Below, piece after piece: positions 47,367-55,727 of a stretch of DNA of 64,000 nucleotides. Location: the NCBI GenBank assembly GCA_046155895.1, contig JBJXFB010000080.1:39050-103049 (forward strand), in the 5' to 3' direction. Below the pieces are notes generated by a model that saw only the letters and a list, made by a program, of their open reading frames with translations, ran no database searches and was not told the DNA's origin. The position numbers were made by a program, and so were the translations under genes. Numbering within the stretch: position 1 is the first letter of the stretch; each line of letters begins with the position of its first letter. This DNA is from DASYPQ01 sp046155895 (lineage in GTDB: Bacteria > Planctomycetota > UBA1135 > GCA-002686595).

Positions 47367-48989
47367 ATGCGACGAAGGAAGCGATCCGCGCCCCAGAGCC
47401 AGCCCGAGCCTCCTCCCCCTCCCCGCGAGACCCCCGCGGCTGCGGAATCCGCGAGGCGGGGGGATCGGCTCGATCTCGGACTGAAGATCATCACGACCCT
47501 GGCCGGAATCACCGGCGCCGTCCTGGGTCTGATCGGGTATCGCAACGCGAACCGGGTCGCCGACGAGCAACGTGCCCAGCGTGCGAGTTTCGATTGCCTC
47601 ACGGCCCAGAGCAAGCTCGATCGCGCCTGGGACGACCTGGGCGGCTCGCCGCTCTCGACGGTCATCCAGCGGTACACGAACGAGTCGCGACGACTCGAGG
47701 AAGCGACGGAGTTGAGCCGAGAGGCCGAGCTCCTGTGTCCTGAAGTGCGCGCCCGGGCGATCCGGATCCGAGCGCACGTGCTGCGCGCGCAACGGCGTTT
47801 CCAGGACGGCTTGCAGATGTTCCAGCAGGCGCTGCAAGTCGATCCGGAGGACGTCCTCTCCCAGGCGGGGATCGGCCATGCCCTGCTGGATCTCGGCCGT
47901 GCCGAAGAGGCGCTCGCCGCGTTCCGACGCGCACTCGAGCTCGACTCGCGAGACGCCTTGATCCATCAGAATGTCGGCTGGGTCTTGATCATGCTCGGCA
48001 GGCACGCAGAGGCGTTGTCGGCCTACGATCGCGCGCTCGAGCTCACGCCGGAAGACGCGTCGGCCCACAACGGACGCGGGAACGCGCTGGCGGGACTCGG
48101 ACGGGCGGAGGAGGCGCTCGCGGCCTACGAACGCTCCATGGAGCTCGACCCGGCCGACGCGCAGGCCCCGAACGGCAAAGGCATCGTCCTGCGCGAGATG
48201 CATCGGCTCGAGGAGGCGCTCGCGGCCTACGACCTGGCGATCGAGCGCGATCCCTCCGACGCGCTCCCCCGCAACGGCCGGGGGAACGCGCTGTACGACC
48301 TCGGACGATTCGAGGAAGCGCTCGCGGAGTACGACGCGGCGGTGGCGCGCGACTCTCGCTTCGCGGCGCCTCACAACGGCCGCGGGAACACTCTCGAGGC
48401 TCTCGGCCGTCCGGACGAGGCCTTGGAGGCCTACGCCCGCGCGATCGTGCTGGATCCGAGGAGCGCGTTGCCCCATCAAGGTCGCGGGAACGTGCTGCGC
48501 CAGCTGGGTCGCGCCGAGGAATCCCTGGCCGCCTGCGACGAAGCCGTGCGGATCGATCCGCGATTCGCGTGGGCCCATGGCGGCCGGGGGAACGCCCTGG
48601 TGAGCCTCGGTCGCTTCGACGAGGCGCTCGCCGCCTACGAGCGCTCGCTCGAGATCGAACCGGGCGACGCGGCTGCGCACAACGGGCGCGGGAATGCGCT
48701 GCGCCGACTGGGCCGCTTCGACGAGGCGCTCGCGGCCTACGACACGGCCATCCGTCTGGACGCGACGCTGGCGGCGCCGCACAACGGCCGGGGGAACGTG
48801 CTCAGCGACCTGGGTCGCATCGAGGAGGCTCTCGTCGCCTTCGATCGAGCCGTCGCGCTGCATCCGGGGCTCGCGAGCGCACACCAGGGTCGCGGGCTCG
48901 CGCTGGGATTGCTCGGCCGCGAAGCGGAAGCGCAAGAGGCGATGGCCGTCGCGCAGCGACTATCGCAGGGCGATCCGGCGAGCCGCTGA
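47367..48989 (+). CDS. TPR-repeat protein with N-terminal membrane anchor
   Basis: After a basic, Pro-rich start (RKRSAPQSQPEPPPPP) and one membrane helix (IITTLAGITGAVLGLIGY), the 540-residue protein carries about eleven tetratricopeptide repeats of 34 residues from about residue 130 to 530. The consensus is AHNGRGNALxxLGRxEEALAAYxxA. Most repeats begin HNGRGN, and the units are also near-identical in DNA, pointing to recent internal expansion. TPR arrays are protein scaffolds; partners are unknown. ATG 47367 was chosen because upstream sequence is antisense to the divergent gene. Confidence 0.85.
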   Translation: MRRRKRSAPQSQPEPPPPPRETPAAAESARRGDRLDLGLKIITTLAGITGAVLGLIGYRNANRVADEQRAQRASFDCLTAQSKLDRAWDDLGGSPLSTVIQRYTNESRRLEEATELSREAELLCPEVRARAIRIRAHVLRAQRRFQDGLQMFQQALQVDPEDVLSQAGIGHALLDLGRAEEALAAFRRALELDSRDALIHQNVGWVLIMLGRHAEALSAYDRALELTPEDASAHNGRGNALAGLGRAEEALAAYERSMELDPADAQAPNGKGIVLREMHRLEEALAAYDLAIERDPSDALPRNGRGNALYDLGRFEEALAEYDAAVARDSRFAAPHNGRGNTLEALGRPDEALEAYARAIVLDPRSALPHQGRGNVLRQLGRAEESLAACDEAVRIDPRFAWAHGGRGNALVSLGRFDEALAAYERSLEIEPGDAAAHNGRGNALRRLGRFDEALAAYDTAIRLDATLAAPHNGRGNVLSDLGRIEEALVAFDRAVALHPGLASAHQGRGLALGLLGREAEAQEAMAVAQRLSQGDPASR

Positions 48990-49108
48990 CGAGGGACGTC
49001 GGGACTGGTTCGCTCGGGCAGAGATTCGAGCGGCCGACCTGCGCTTCAAGCAACGAAGGCTCCCCCGCCGCGAGGGCTGATGGGCATGGACCTGCCAGAG
49101 CTCCGGGG

Positions 49109-49411
49109 GTGCTGGGCGTCCCCGCCGCAGCCGACGGCGCGCTGGACGCGGACGTGCGAACGCAGCTCCGAGGCTGGTACGGGGACGCGGTGCGGGCTTG
49201 GAGGCTCCTGCGCGTGGACCGCATCGCGCATGCGCTCCCGCGCCTCGGCGAGCCGTCGCGGAGCGCGGCCGGCGCGTTCCAGGGGTCCGGGTCCAAGGGC
49301 CTCTTCGTCTGCGGCGATCACGTCGCGACGCCTTCGATCCAGGGCGCGCTGGAGTCCGGCCGGCGCACCGCCGAGCAGGTCCACGCGCGCCTTGCCGGCC
49401 AGGGAGCCTGA
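49109..49411 (+). pseudogene. FAD-dependent oxidoreductase relic, C-terminal end
   Basis: The last ~100 codons read VRTQLRGWYGDAVRAWRLLR, ALPRLGEP and GLFVCGDHVATPSIQGALES GRR-type, which is the conserved C-terminus of flavin-containing amine-oxidase-like enzymes (FAD-binding GDH..T.SIQGALVSG). The N-terminal FAD domain is missing, and 120 bases of unrelated sequence lie upstream after the TPR gene. A GTG at 49109 exists but is unlikely to yield a working enzyme. Confidence 0.65.
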
Positions 49412-49510
49412 ACCGCCGCGGCCCCTCGAGAGCCCGCCGAAGACCAGTCCGGCTCCTCCGAAGATGGCCCGCGCCTGCATCCGCGGCCGCCCACTGGGCG
49501 AAGAGACCAT

Positions 49511-49954
49511 GTGTCCGCCTTCGACTTGCTGCTCGTCCACCTCGCCCTGACCTGGGCCCTGGTCGGCCTGATCTGGACCGTTCAACTGGTGCAGTACCCC
49601 AGCTTTGCCCACGTCGGTGCAGCGGAGTTTGCGGACTTCCACGAACACCACAGCTCCCGCATCTCCTGGATCGTGGCCCCCCTGATGGTCGGGGAGCTCG
49701 TGACCGGCCTGGCGCTCTTCTGGCGCGGCCCCGAGGGCCTGACCGCTGGCCTGCTTTGGATCGGCCTGGGACTGCTCGCGCTCAACTGGGCTTGGACGGC
49801 CTGCGTCGCGGTGCCACTGCACGCGCGCCTCAGTGGCCGGGCCCCGCGCCTGATGAGGGCGCTGGTCCAGACGAACTGGGTGCGCACGACGGCCTGGTCC
49901 GCGCGCGGCCTCTGGACGCTGGTCGCGATGCGCGCGGCCCTGGGGGTGGCGTGA
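49511..49954 (+). CDS. Four-helix membrane protein of unknown function
   Basis: The 147-residue protein has four membrane segments (LLLVHLALTWALVGLIWTV; IVAPLMVGELVTGLALFW; LLWIGLGLLALNWAWTACV; GLWTLVAMRAALGV) and a polar stretch QYPSFAHVGAAEFADFHEHH after the first. I do not recognise a named family, although similar proteins occur next to FAD oxidoreductase and TIGR01777 genes in photoprotection clusters. GTG 49511; the stop overlaps the next start (GTGA). Confidence 0.68.
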   Translation: MSAFDLLLVHLALTWALVGLIWTVQLVQYPSFAHVGAAEFADFHEHHSSRISWIVAPLMVGELVTGLALFWRGPEGLTAGLLWIGLGLLALNWAWTACVAVPLHARLSGRAPRLMRALVQTNWVRTTAWSARGLWTLVAMRAALGVA

Positions 49955-51327
49955 AGCCCGCCGCCGCCCGCTTCCACCGCTCGCTCGAGCTCGAGGCCGA
50001 TGCAGAGACGGTCTTCCGCTGGCACTGCCGCGCAGGGGCTTTCGAGCGGCTTGTTCCGCCGTGGGAGGAAGTGCGCCTGGACGGCCCCGCTGCGCCCATC
50101 GAGGAGGGGGCGCGGCAGACGGTCACCTTCCCTCTCGGTCCGCTGCGCGCGCGGTGGAGCTCGGAGATCACCTCGGTCACGCCGGGCACCGGCTTCCGGG
50201 ACGTCCAGCTCTCGGGCCCGTTCGCGTCGTGGGAGCACGCGCACTCGATGCGTCCCGCGGCCGGGGGGCGCAGCTCCGTGCTCGAAGACAGCGTGCGCTA
50301 CGAGCTGCCGCTCGGGCGCCTGGGAAGTTTCGCGGCCGGCCGCTTCGTGCGCCGCAAGCTCGACCGCATGTTCGCGTACCGCCACCGCGTCACCGCGCGC
50401 GACTTGGCCCGCCACGCAGCTGTCGCGGCACCTCCGGCGGACGTGCTCGTGACCGGCGCCTCGGGCATGGTCGGCAGGTCGCTCGCGTCGTTCCTGACGA
50501 CAGGCGGCCACCGCGTGCGCCGCCTCGTGCGCGGCGCGCCGCGGAACGGCGACGAGTTCCGCTGGGACCCCGAGCGTGGCGAGCTCGACCCCGCGGCCCT
50601 AGAGGGCGTGCACGCGGTCGTGCACCTCGCAGGCGAGAACATCGCGGGCCGGCGCTGGTCGGAGGCACAGAAGGCGCGCATCCGCGCCAGCCGAGTCGCG
50701 GGAACGCGGCTCCTTGTCGATGCGATGCGCAGGGCGACCCGCCCTCCGCGAGCCTTCGTGTGTGCCTCCGCGGTCGGGATCTACGGGGACCGGGGCGACG
50801 AGCTGCTCGCCGAGGACAGCGCGAAGGGCGAGGGGTTCCTGGCCGAGGTCTGCGAGCAGTGGGAGGCCGAGGCGCGCCGGGCCGACGGCGTGCGCTCCGT
50901 TCAGCTTCGCTTCGGCGTGGTGCTGAGCCCCGCCGGCGGCGCGCTCGCCAAGATGCTGCTCCCCTTCCGGCTCGGCCTGGGTGGTCGCATCGGGGACGGC
51001 CGGCAGTGGATGAGCTGGATCGCGCTCGACGACGCGGTGGGAGCCATCCACCACGCGCTCTTCGCGGAAGGCATCGACGGTCCTGTCAACGCCGTCGCCC
51101 CGCAGGCCGTGACGAACGCCGAATACACCCGCACTCTGGGCCGCGTCCTGCGGCGGCCCACGGTCCTGCCGATGCCGGCCTTCGCCGCGCGACTGGCGTT
51201 CGGCGAACTCGCGAACGAGCTGTTGCTAGCGAGCCAGCGCGTGCAGCCCAGGCGCCTGCGGGAGACCGGCTACGACTTCGCCTACCCCGAGCTCGAAGGT
51301 GCCCTGCGTCACCAGCTCGGTTGCTGA
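49951..51327 (+). CDS. SRPBCC domain fused to TIGR01777 sugar-epimerase-like protein
   Basis: The 458-residue protein joins an N-terminal SRPBCC/START-like ligand pocket (about 1-155: FHRSLELEADAETVFRWH ... YRHRVTARDLA) to a C-terminal TIGR01777 NAD(P)-binding domain (VLVTGASGMVGRSLASFL, HAVVHLAGENIAGRRWSEAQK, ASAVGIYGDRGDELLAE, MSWIALDDAVGAIHHAL). This fusion is common in light- or stress-linked clusters; the substrate is unknown. GTG start coupled to the upstream gene. Confidence 0.88.
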   Translation: MKPAAARFHRSLELEADAETVFRWHCRAGAFERLVPPWEEVRLDGPAAPIEEGARQTVTFPLGPLRARWSSEITSVTPGTGFRDVQLSGPFASWEHAHSMRPAAGGRSSVLEDSVRYELPLGRLGSFAAGRFVRRKLDRMFAYRHRVTARDLARHAAVAAPPADVLVTGASGMVGRSLASFLTTGGHRVRRLVRGAPRNGDEFRWDPERGELDPAALEGVHAVVHLAGENIAGRRWSEAQKARIRASRVAGTRLLVDAMRRATRPPRAFVCASAVGIYGDRGDELLAEDSAKGEGFLAEVCEQWEAEARRADGVRSVQLRFGVVLSPAGGALAKMLLPFRLGLGGRIGDGRQWMSWIALDDAVGAIHHALFAEGIDGPVNAVAPQAVTNAEYTRTLGRVLRRPTVLPMPAFAARLAFGELANELLLASQRVQPRRLRETGYDFAYPELEGALRHQLGC

Positions 51328-51435
51328 GGATCCCAACGCTCACGGCTTCGACTTCGATTCACCATGCAGCACGAACTCCCAGCCCTCGCGCGAGCGAGGT
51401 TTGCCCCGCGCATCACCGAAACCACAGATGGGAGC

Positions 51436-51813
51436 ATGTCCCCGATGTCGATCGCCACAGTCCTCCAAGTCGTCTTGAGCATCGGACTCTTGAACGTCTG
51501 GCTCCTGCGCGCCTCGGTGCCGACGCCCTATCGCGGCGGCGGGGCGCGGTCGCTGAAAGAGGAGTTTCGCGCCTACGGCCTGTCGGACTGGTTCTTCTTC
51601 CTGGTCGGGGCGCTGAAGGTGGGATCCGCGGTGCTGCTGCTAGTCGGGCTGTGGGTCTCCGAGCTGGTCCTGCCCGCCGCGGGCCTGGTCGTGCTCATGA
51701 TGCTCGGCGCCCTCGCGATGCACGTGAAGGTCGGGGACCCAGCGAAGAAGTCCCTGCCGGCGCTCTTGATGCTGGCCATGAGCGCGACGCTCTTCGGCCT
51801 CCAGCTCGCTTGA
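51436..51813 (+). CDS. DoxX-like membrane protein
   Basis: About 125 residues with four helices in the DoxX_2 pattern: VLQVVLSIGLLNVWLL, YGLSDWFFFLVGALKVGSAVLLLVG, VLPAAGLVVLMMLGALAMHVKVGDP and ALLMLAMSATLFGLQ. Starts at 51364, 51436 and 51445 are in frame; the GGGAG at 51430-51434 is best spaced for 51445. The gene follows the SRPBCC-TIGR01777 gene by about 100 bases and is convergent with the AI-2E gene. Confidence 0.78.
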   Translation: MSPMSIATVLQVVLSIGLLNVWLLRASVPTPYRGGGARSLKEEFRAYGLSDWFFFLVGALKVGSAVLLLVGLWVSELVLPAAGLVVLMMLGALAMHVKVGDPAKKSLPALLMLAMSATLFGLQLA

Positions 51814-51849
51814 GGCGACTGCGCGAACGAACCGGAGAGCTCGAGAGAT

Positions 51850-53703
51850 CTATCGGCCGGAGGCTTGGCCGACCATTTGCGAGCTCTCGGTGGCCGGGGC
51901 CGGCCCGACGGGCACACCGGCCTCGCGCTGGAGTCGCGCGGACTCCGCCAGCTGGCGAACTTGCATGCGAGCTTCGCCCAGGGAGGCGACCACGTGCACG
52001 TCCGGAACGATCGGGGGTCGTTCAGGGGTCTCATCGACCTCGGCGTCGGGCGTCCACAGGCCCACGACGATCGGCAGCTTCGGGAATCGGCCGGCGATTC
52101 GCTTGCACAAATAGCGCACGTGCATGAATCCCGAAGGGGGAACGGACGAGATGCAGACGACATCGACACGCTGGCTCTCGATGCGATCGAGCGTCTCGGC
52201 CGACAGCTCGGCGGTGGACGAAACTTCGACCTGCGTCCCGTCGCGCTCGAGCACTTGACGCAGCATGGTGGCGGCCAAGGCATCCGCCGAGCCTCGGGCC
52301 GGGAGACAGAGCACGCGCGTCGAATCCGCAACGACCGGTTCCACGCCGGATTCGGTGATCACCGCGGGACCGGAGCCCAGCTCCGCCGCCTCCTCGAGGA
52401 GCAGCTTCATCGTTTCCTCGATTCGGGCTTCGACGTCCCCATCGATGGCGCCCCGTTGCCGATCTCGCTCCGCCATCGACAGCGCCGGCAGCACGACGAG
52501 GTCGTACAGCTCGTGCAGCGCGAGGCCCTTGCTTTCCGCCTGGACCACGAGCCACGCCTGATCCTGATCGCCCGAGACCAGGCGCTGGTACAGCCGTGCG
52601 GGAGGTGTGAGACCGGGCGCGTCGCCGAAGAGCAGCTGCAGGAACCGAAGCTGCGGCACGTACTTGCCCATCACGACCAGACAGACGGTCAGCGGAGTCG
52701 ACAGGATCAAGCCGACCGGACCCCAGATCCAGGTCCAGAACAAGGCCGAGACGACGATCGCCAGAGACGAGAGCCCGGTGCCTCGGCCGTAGACCCAGGG
52801 CTCCAGCAGGTTGTTGCTGATCAGCTCCAGGGTCAGGAAGAGCGCGAGAGTCAGCAGCGGTTGCGGCCAACCCGGGAAGACCGCGAGAGCTGTGAGGACG
52901 GGGAACGCAGCCGCAACCCACGGGCCGATGTAGGGAATGAACCGCAGGATCGCCGACATCAGGCCCCAGAGCATCGCGTTGGGCACGCCGATCAGGGCGA
53001 GTCCGATCCCGATCGCGAGGCCGTGGACGCCGTTGAGGAGAAGGTGACGCCACAGGTAGCTGCTCACCCGCCGCGCGGCTTCCTCCAGCGCGCGGGTCGT
53101 GACGAGGATCCGTCCGTGGCCCACGAGGCGGATGAAGCGGTCGCCCAGATCGTCCTGACGCAGGAGCATCACGAAGGCGAAGAGCAGGGCCATCGCCGCC
53201 GTGGTCAGGGCCTCCAGGGCCGGGCCCAAGGTCTTGCGCAGCGCTTCGAACGGGCGAGCCTCCGGCTCGGCGAGCCGCACGGTGGGAATCGACGGCACCA
53301 CCGAATCGGGCTCCGCCTTCGCTTCGAGCTCGGCGCCCAGGTCCTCGACGATCTTCGTGGCGTCCTGGACGGGCTGGGCCACCATGCCGCGGAGCGTGCC
53401 CATCTTGTCCCGGATGTTCTGCCTGTACCCCGACAGATTCGTCGTCACGTCCTGGACCTGGATCGCCACGAGCCAGCTCGTGGCGGCCGTCCCGACCAAG
53501 ACGAGCAGGACCACCGTCGTCACGGCCATCGATCGGCTGAAGTGCCAGCGCTGCAGGCGCAGCACGAGTGGCGCGAGCAGGAAGCTGACGAGCATCGCCA
53601 GGGCGAACGGGATGAGCACGCCCCTCGCCAGGTAGAGGGCCGCGATGACGACGACGCTCGCGATGAGCGTGACCAGTCGCGGGTACTTCTCGGTGCGTTC
53701 CAT
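51850..53703 (-). CDS. AI-2E family permease with C-terminal B12-like domain
   Basis: Residues 1-375 form an AI-2E/PerM-type permease with eight helices (ALAMLVSFLLAPLVLRLQR, AILRFIPYIGPWVAA, LEPWVYGRGTGLSS). A long C-terminal extension follows. Its helical part (AESKGLALHELYDLVVLPALSMAERDR) and its Rossmann part (RVLCLPARGSADALAATML ... VVCISSVPPSGFMHVRYLC ... IVVGLW) resemble the two halves of cobalamin-binding proteins, but the DxHxxG histidine is absent, so B12 binding is doubtful. Many environmental AI-2E proteins share such tails. A peptide- or ion-linked role is unproved. Confidence 0.82.
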   Translation of the reverse strand: MERTEKYPRLVTLIASVVVIAALYLARGVLIPFALAMLVSFLLAPLVLRLQRWHFSRSMAVTTVVLLVLVGTAATSWLVAIQVQDVTTNLSGYRQNIRDKMGTLRGMVAQPVQDATKIVEDLGAELEAKAEPDSVVPSIPTVRLAEPEARPFEALRKTLGPALEALTTAAMALLFAFVMLLRQDDLGDRFIRLVGHGRILVTTRALEEAARRVSSYLWRHLLLNGVHGLAIGIGLALIGVPNAMLWGLMSAILRFIPYIGPWVAAAFPVLTALAVFPGWPQPLLTLALFLTLELISNNLLEPWVYGRGTGLSSLAIVVSALFWTWIWGPVGLILSTPLTVCLVVMGKYVPQLRFLQLLFGDAPGLTPPARLYQRLVSGDQDQAWLVVQAESKGLALHELYDLVVLPALSMAERDRQRGAIDGDVEARIEETMKLLLEEAAELGSGPAVITESGVEPVVADSTRVLCLPARGSADALAATMLRQVLERDGTQVEVSSTAELSAETLDRIESQRVDVVCISSVPPSGFMHVRYLCKRIAGRFPKLPIVVGLWTPDAEVDETPERPPIVPDVHVVASLGEARMQVRQLAESARLQREAGVPVGPAPATESSQMVGQASGR

Positions 53704-53765
53704 TTCAGCGAGGCGCCGCCTCGAGCATGCGCGGCGCCGCGGGCGTCAGGCTCGCCTCGCGTCCG

Positions 53766-53966
53766 TCACTTGGAGCTGCGAGCCATTCCACCGATGCCCA
53801 CGATGGTGGCCACGCCTCCGCCGATCAGCAGCCACAGGGCCTTGTCGGTGGGCTCTCCGGTGAACAAGCGCGAGAAGTCGGAGCCGATGGAATCGGACTC
53901 GATGAATCCGAACACCATGAGGATCACGCCGAGTATGAGAGCAACGAGAAAGAACATCTTGCTCAT
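53766..53966 (-). CDS. DUF3185 small membrane protein
   Basis: The 66-residue protein has two membrane helices (MFFLVALILGVILMVFGF and ALWLLIGGGVATIVGIGGM) around ESDSIGSDFSRLFTGEPTD, the DUF3185 pattern. Function unknown; such proteins are common in desiccation/osmotic stress sets. Confidence 0.85.
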   Translation of the reverse strand: MSKMFFLVALILGVILMVFGFIESDSIGSDFSRLFTGEPTDKALWLLIGGGVATIVGIGGMARSSK

Positions 53967-53976
53967 GGGGCAGGCC

Positions 53977-54126
53977 TCAGACGACCTTTCGACCGCTGAT
54001 CAGGCGGAGGAGGATCACGACGATCGCGATCACGAGCAGGACGTGGATGAACCCGCCCATCGTGTAGGACGAGACCAGTCCGAGCAGCCAGAGGACGATC
54101 AGGATGAGGGCTAGCGTGTAGAGCAT
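53977..54126 (-). CDS. Lmo0937-type small membrane protein
   Basis: A 49-residue protein reads MLYTLALILIVLWLLGLVSS, YTMGGFIHVLLVIAIVVILL and RLISGRKVV, the complete Lmo0937-family pattern of two helices separated by a short Gly turn. GAACTCC-type sequence upstream (AGGAGAACTCCCC) provides AGGAGA at about nine bases before the ATG. It lies eleven bases upstream of the DUF3185 gene on the same strand. Confidence 0.85.
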   Translation of the reverse strand: MLYTLALILIVLWLLGLVSSYTMGGFIHVLLVIAIVVILLRLISGRKVV

Positions 54127-54198
54127 GGGGAGTTCTCCTTCGTCTCGGGATTCGGTCGGTGGATGGGGCGGAAGCCTGGATCGTGCTCCGCGATCTCG

Positions 54199-54558
54199 TC
54201 AGCGAAGCGTGCGGAGACCGCGCAAGGCGGTCATGACGAAACCGGAGGCGCCGACAGGCGCCTGCGTGGCGAGGGTCGGAGCGTGGAGAGCAGCCGTCAC
54301 GATCCACCGGAAAGCGCGGGGCAAGAGCGGACCTCCCGCGAAGCCCAAGGCCGCCCCCAGCCCGGTCGCGAGGATGGGATGCCGTCGAATGCTCGGTCGC
54401 AGGTCGATGGCGGCGCACAGATCCTCCCCTGCTTGTTGCAACGAAGCTCGCAGCCGTTGGACCGCCAGGGCCTCTTCGTGATCAAGCAACTCCCCCACCG
54501 TTGCCGGCTGGAGCGGTCGTGCCTGGGTTCGCGTCGTGTCGATGTCGGATCCGTTCAT
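54199..54558 (-). CDS. Small protein with DUF883-like hydrophobic end
   Basis: The 119-residue protein has an acidic helical first half (VGELLDHEEALAVQRLRASLQQA) and the phrase RRHPILATGLGAALGFAGGPLL, like the membrane-anchoring end of ElaB/YqjD (DUF883) proteins. GAGGGAAGT precedes the ATG at 54558. It overlaps the holin-like gene upstream by 77 bases, an unusually long overlap, but both frames show good protein character. Confidence 0.55.
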   Translation of the reverse strand: MNGSDIDTTRTQARPLQPATVGELLDHEEALAVQRLRASLQQAGEDLCAAIDLRPSIRRHPILATGLGAALGFAGGPLLPRAFRWIVTAALHAPTLATQAPVGASGFVMTALRGLRTLR

Positions 54559-55027
54559 ACTTCCCTCTCAATCCCGCCAGCTCTCGTCGCGAGGACAGTC
54601 GGAGATGGATCGCAATCGCGGCTGCGGCGAGCGCCCAGGCGAGCAGGCCTCCCGTCAAGTCGCCCATCCATTCACGCCCTCCCCACAGCTCGGTGAGCCC
54701 GCCGCGGGCTCCACGCAGGACGGACAGCGCAGCCGCGCCAAGCCAGAGAGTGGTGCACACGGCCAGGGTGATTCCGAGCACCGCTCGAACGATCGAGCGT
54801 CTCAGGGAGATCCGGATGCGATCACTCTTGACCTCGACGAGGCTCTCGACGGAGCCCCAGATCTCCTGGAACGTTCGCAAGAGAGTCTGGGACAGATCGC
54901 CGCGCGAATGCGGGGACGCGTGCTCCGCGTCTCCGTTCGTTCGACCCCCCGCGGGTTGGTCGGTTTGCCGATTGTCCTCCGAGGGAGTGCTCGGCCGCGA
55001 CGCACCGTCCGCGAACACGCGGTTCAC
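54482..55027 (-). CDS. Phage-holin-family-like (DUF1469) membrane protein
   Basis: The 181-residue protein has a helical cytosolic N-terminal part (LSQTLLRTFQEIWGSVESLVEVKSDRIRISL), two membrane segments (AVLGITLAVCTTLWLGAAAL and LTGGLLAWALAAAAIAIHL) and a basic tail. It matches the holin-like/DUF1469 family, found with DUF883 proteins in stress operons and unrelated to phage lysis. GTG 55027 overlaps the stop of the DUF883 gene (GTGA). Confidence 0.7.
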   Translation of the reverse strand: MNRVFADGASRPSTPSEDNRQTDQPAGGRTNGDAEHASPHSRGDLSQTLLRTFQEIWGSVESLVEVKSDRIRISLRRSIVRAVLGITLAVCTTLWLGAAALSVLRGARGGLTELWGGREWMGDLTGGLLAWALAAAAIAIHLRLSSRRELAGLRGKYERIRHRHDANPGTTAPAGNGGGVA

Positions 55028-55296
55028 CGAGCTCGCCGTCCGAGGAGCACGCCGATGACGGCACCCGCCACCGCTGCAATGAGAACGGACTGGATCGGTC
55101 GCTCGCGGATCCCCTCCTGGATGCCGCCCTTCCATTCGTTCGCGCGGTTCTTGCCCGACTCGACCATATGCCGGAGACGGGTCTTCATGTCCTGACCGAC
55201 CTCCTCGATCGCCTCCGGAACGGACCGACCATCCGTCGAAGGCTTGCGGGTCGGCGGAACGTTGGTTTCGGGATACACGGTGCTTTGCGTTGTCAT
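55024..55296 (-). CDS. DUF883/YqjD-like ribosome- or membrane-associated protein
   Basis: The 90-residue protein has an amphipathic helix (AIEEVGQDMKTRLRHMVESGKNRANEWKGG, positions ~30-60), then IRERPIQSVLIAAVAGAVIGVLLGRR, the DUF883 C-terminal anchor. ATG 55296 begins MTTQSTVYPET; a longer frame upstream lacks support. ElaB/YqjD relatives associate stalled ribosomes with the membrane under stress. Confidence 0.78.
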   Translation of the reverse strand: MTTQSTVYPETNVPPTRKPSTDGRSVPEAIEEVGQDMKTRLRHMVESGKNRANEWKGGIQEGIRERPIQSVLIAAVAGAVIGVLLGRRAR

Positions 55297-55396
55297 GAGT
55301 GCCTTTGTCGTGGAACGGAGTTGATTCGAGGTACTTTCGATCGAGGATCGCGCAACAGGGAAGCCGCCAGCCAAGTGGCTCGAGTGATCCGCAGGT

Positions 55397-55723
55397 TCAG
55401 ATGAGGATGATCAGGAGCACGACCGCCGCTCCGATGGCGAGCCAGGTCAGCTCCTTGTCCGAGAGTCCTCCGCCGCGCAACTCGGAGAGCGAAGCACTGT
55501 TCTGCTGAGCGGTCGCTAGATCGGCTCGCTCTTGCGCTGCGAGCGGAGCGGGTGCGCCGACGTAGCCCGCGCGCATCGAGTCGAGAGTCGGGTCGGTGTG
55601 CCCGCGCAGACTCGCGATTTCGAAAGGCAGCGAGGACTGTCGAGTCGCAACGGCAGTCGCGGCCGCTGCGGGAGTGAGGAGAAGGGTGAGGCCCAGAGCA
55701 CTTGTGAGAACGGTGTTCATCAT
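55397..55723 (-). CDS. Small exported protein with C-terminal membrane anchor
   Basis: The 108-residue protein has a signal peptide (VLTSALGLTLLLTPAAAATA), a polar middle (PTLDSMRAGYVGAPAPLAAQERADLATAQQ) and a last membrane helix (LTWLAIGAAVVLLIILI) with no residues beyond. The segment QNSASLSELRGGGLSDKELTW before the helix looks conserved in similar proteins. Family not named. It stands five bases downstream of the C39-like gene. Confidence 0.6.
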   Translation of the reverse strand: MMNTVLTSALGLTLLLTPAAAATAVATRQSSLPFEIASLRGHTDPTLDSMRAGYVGAPAPLAAQERADLATAQQNSASLSELRGGGLSDKELTWLAIGAAVVLLIILI

Positions 55724-55727
55724 GGAT

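Noticed and set aside
47367..48989. Regular 102-bp periodicity suspected to be a tandem repeat or CRISPR-like array
   Set aside because: It is coding; each unit is a 34-residue TPR and there are no spacers.
54482..55027. Holin-like gene as evidence for a prophage
   Set aside because: No other phage gene is near, and this family is common in chromosomal stress operons with DUF883 proteins.
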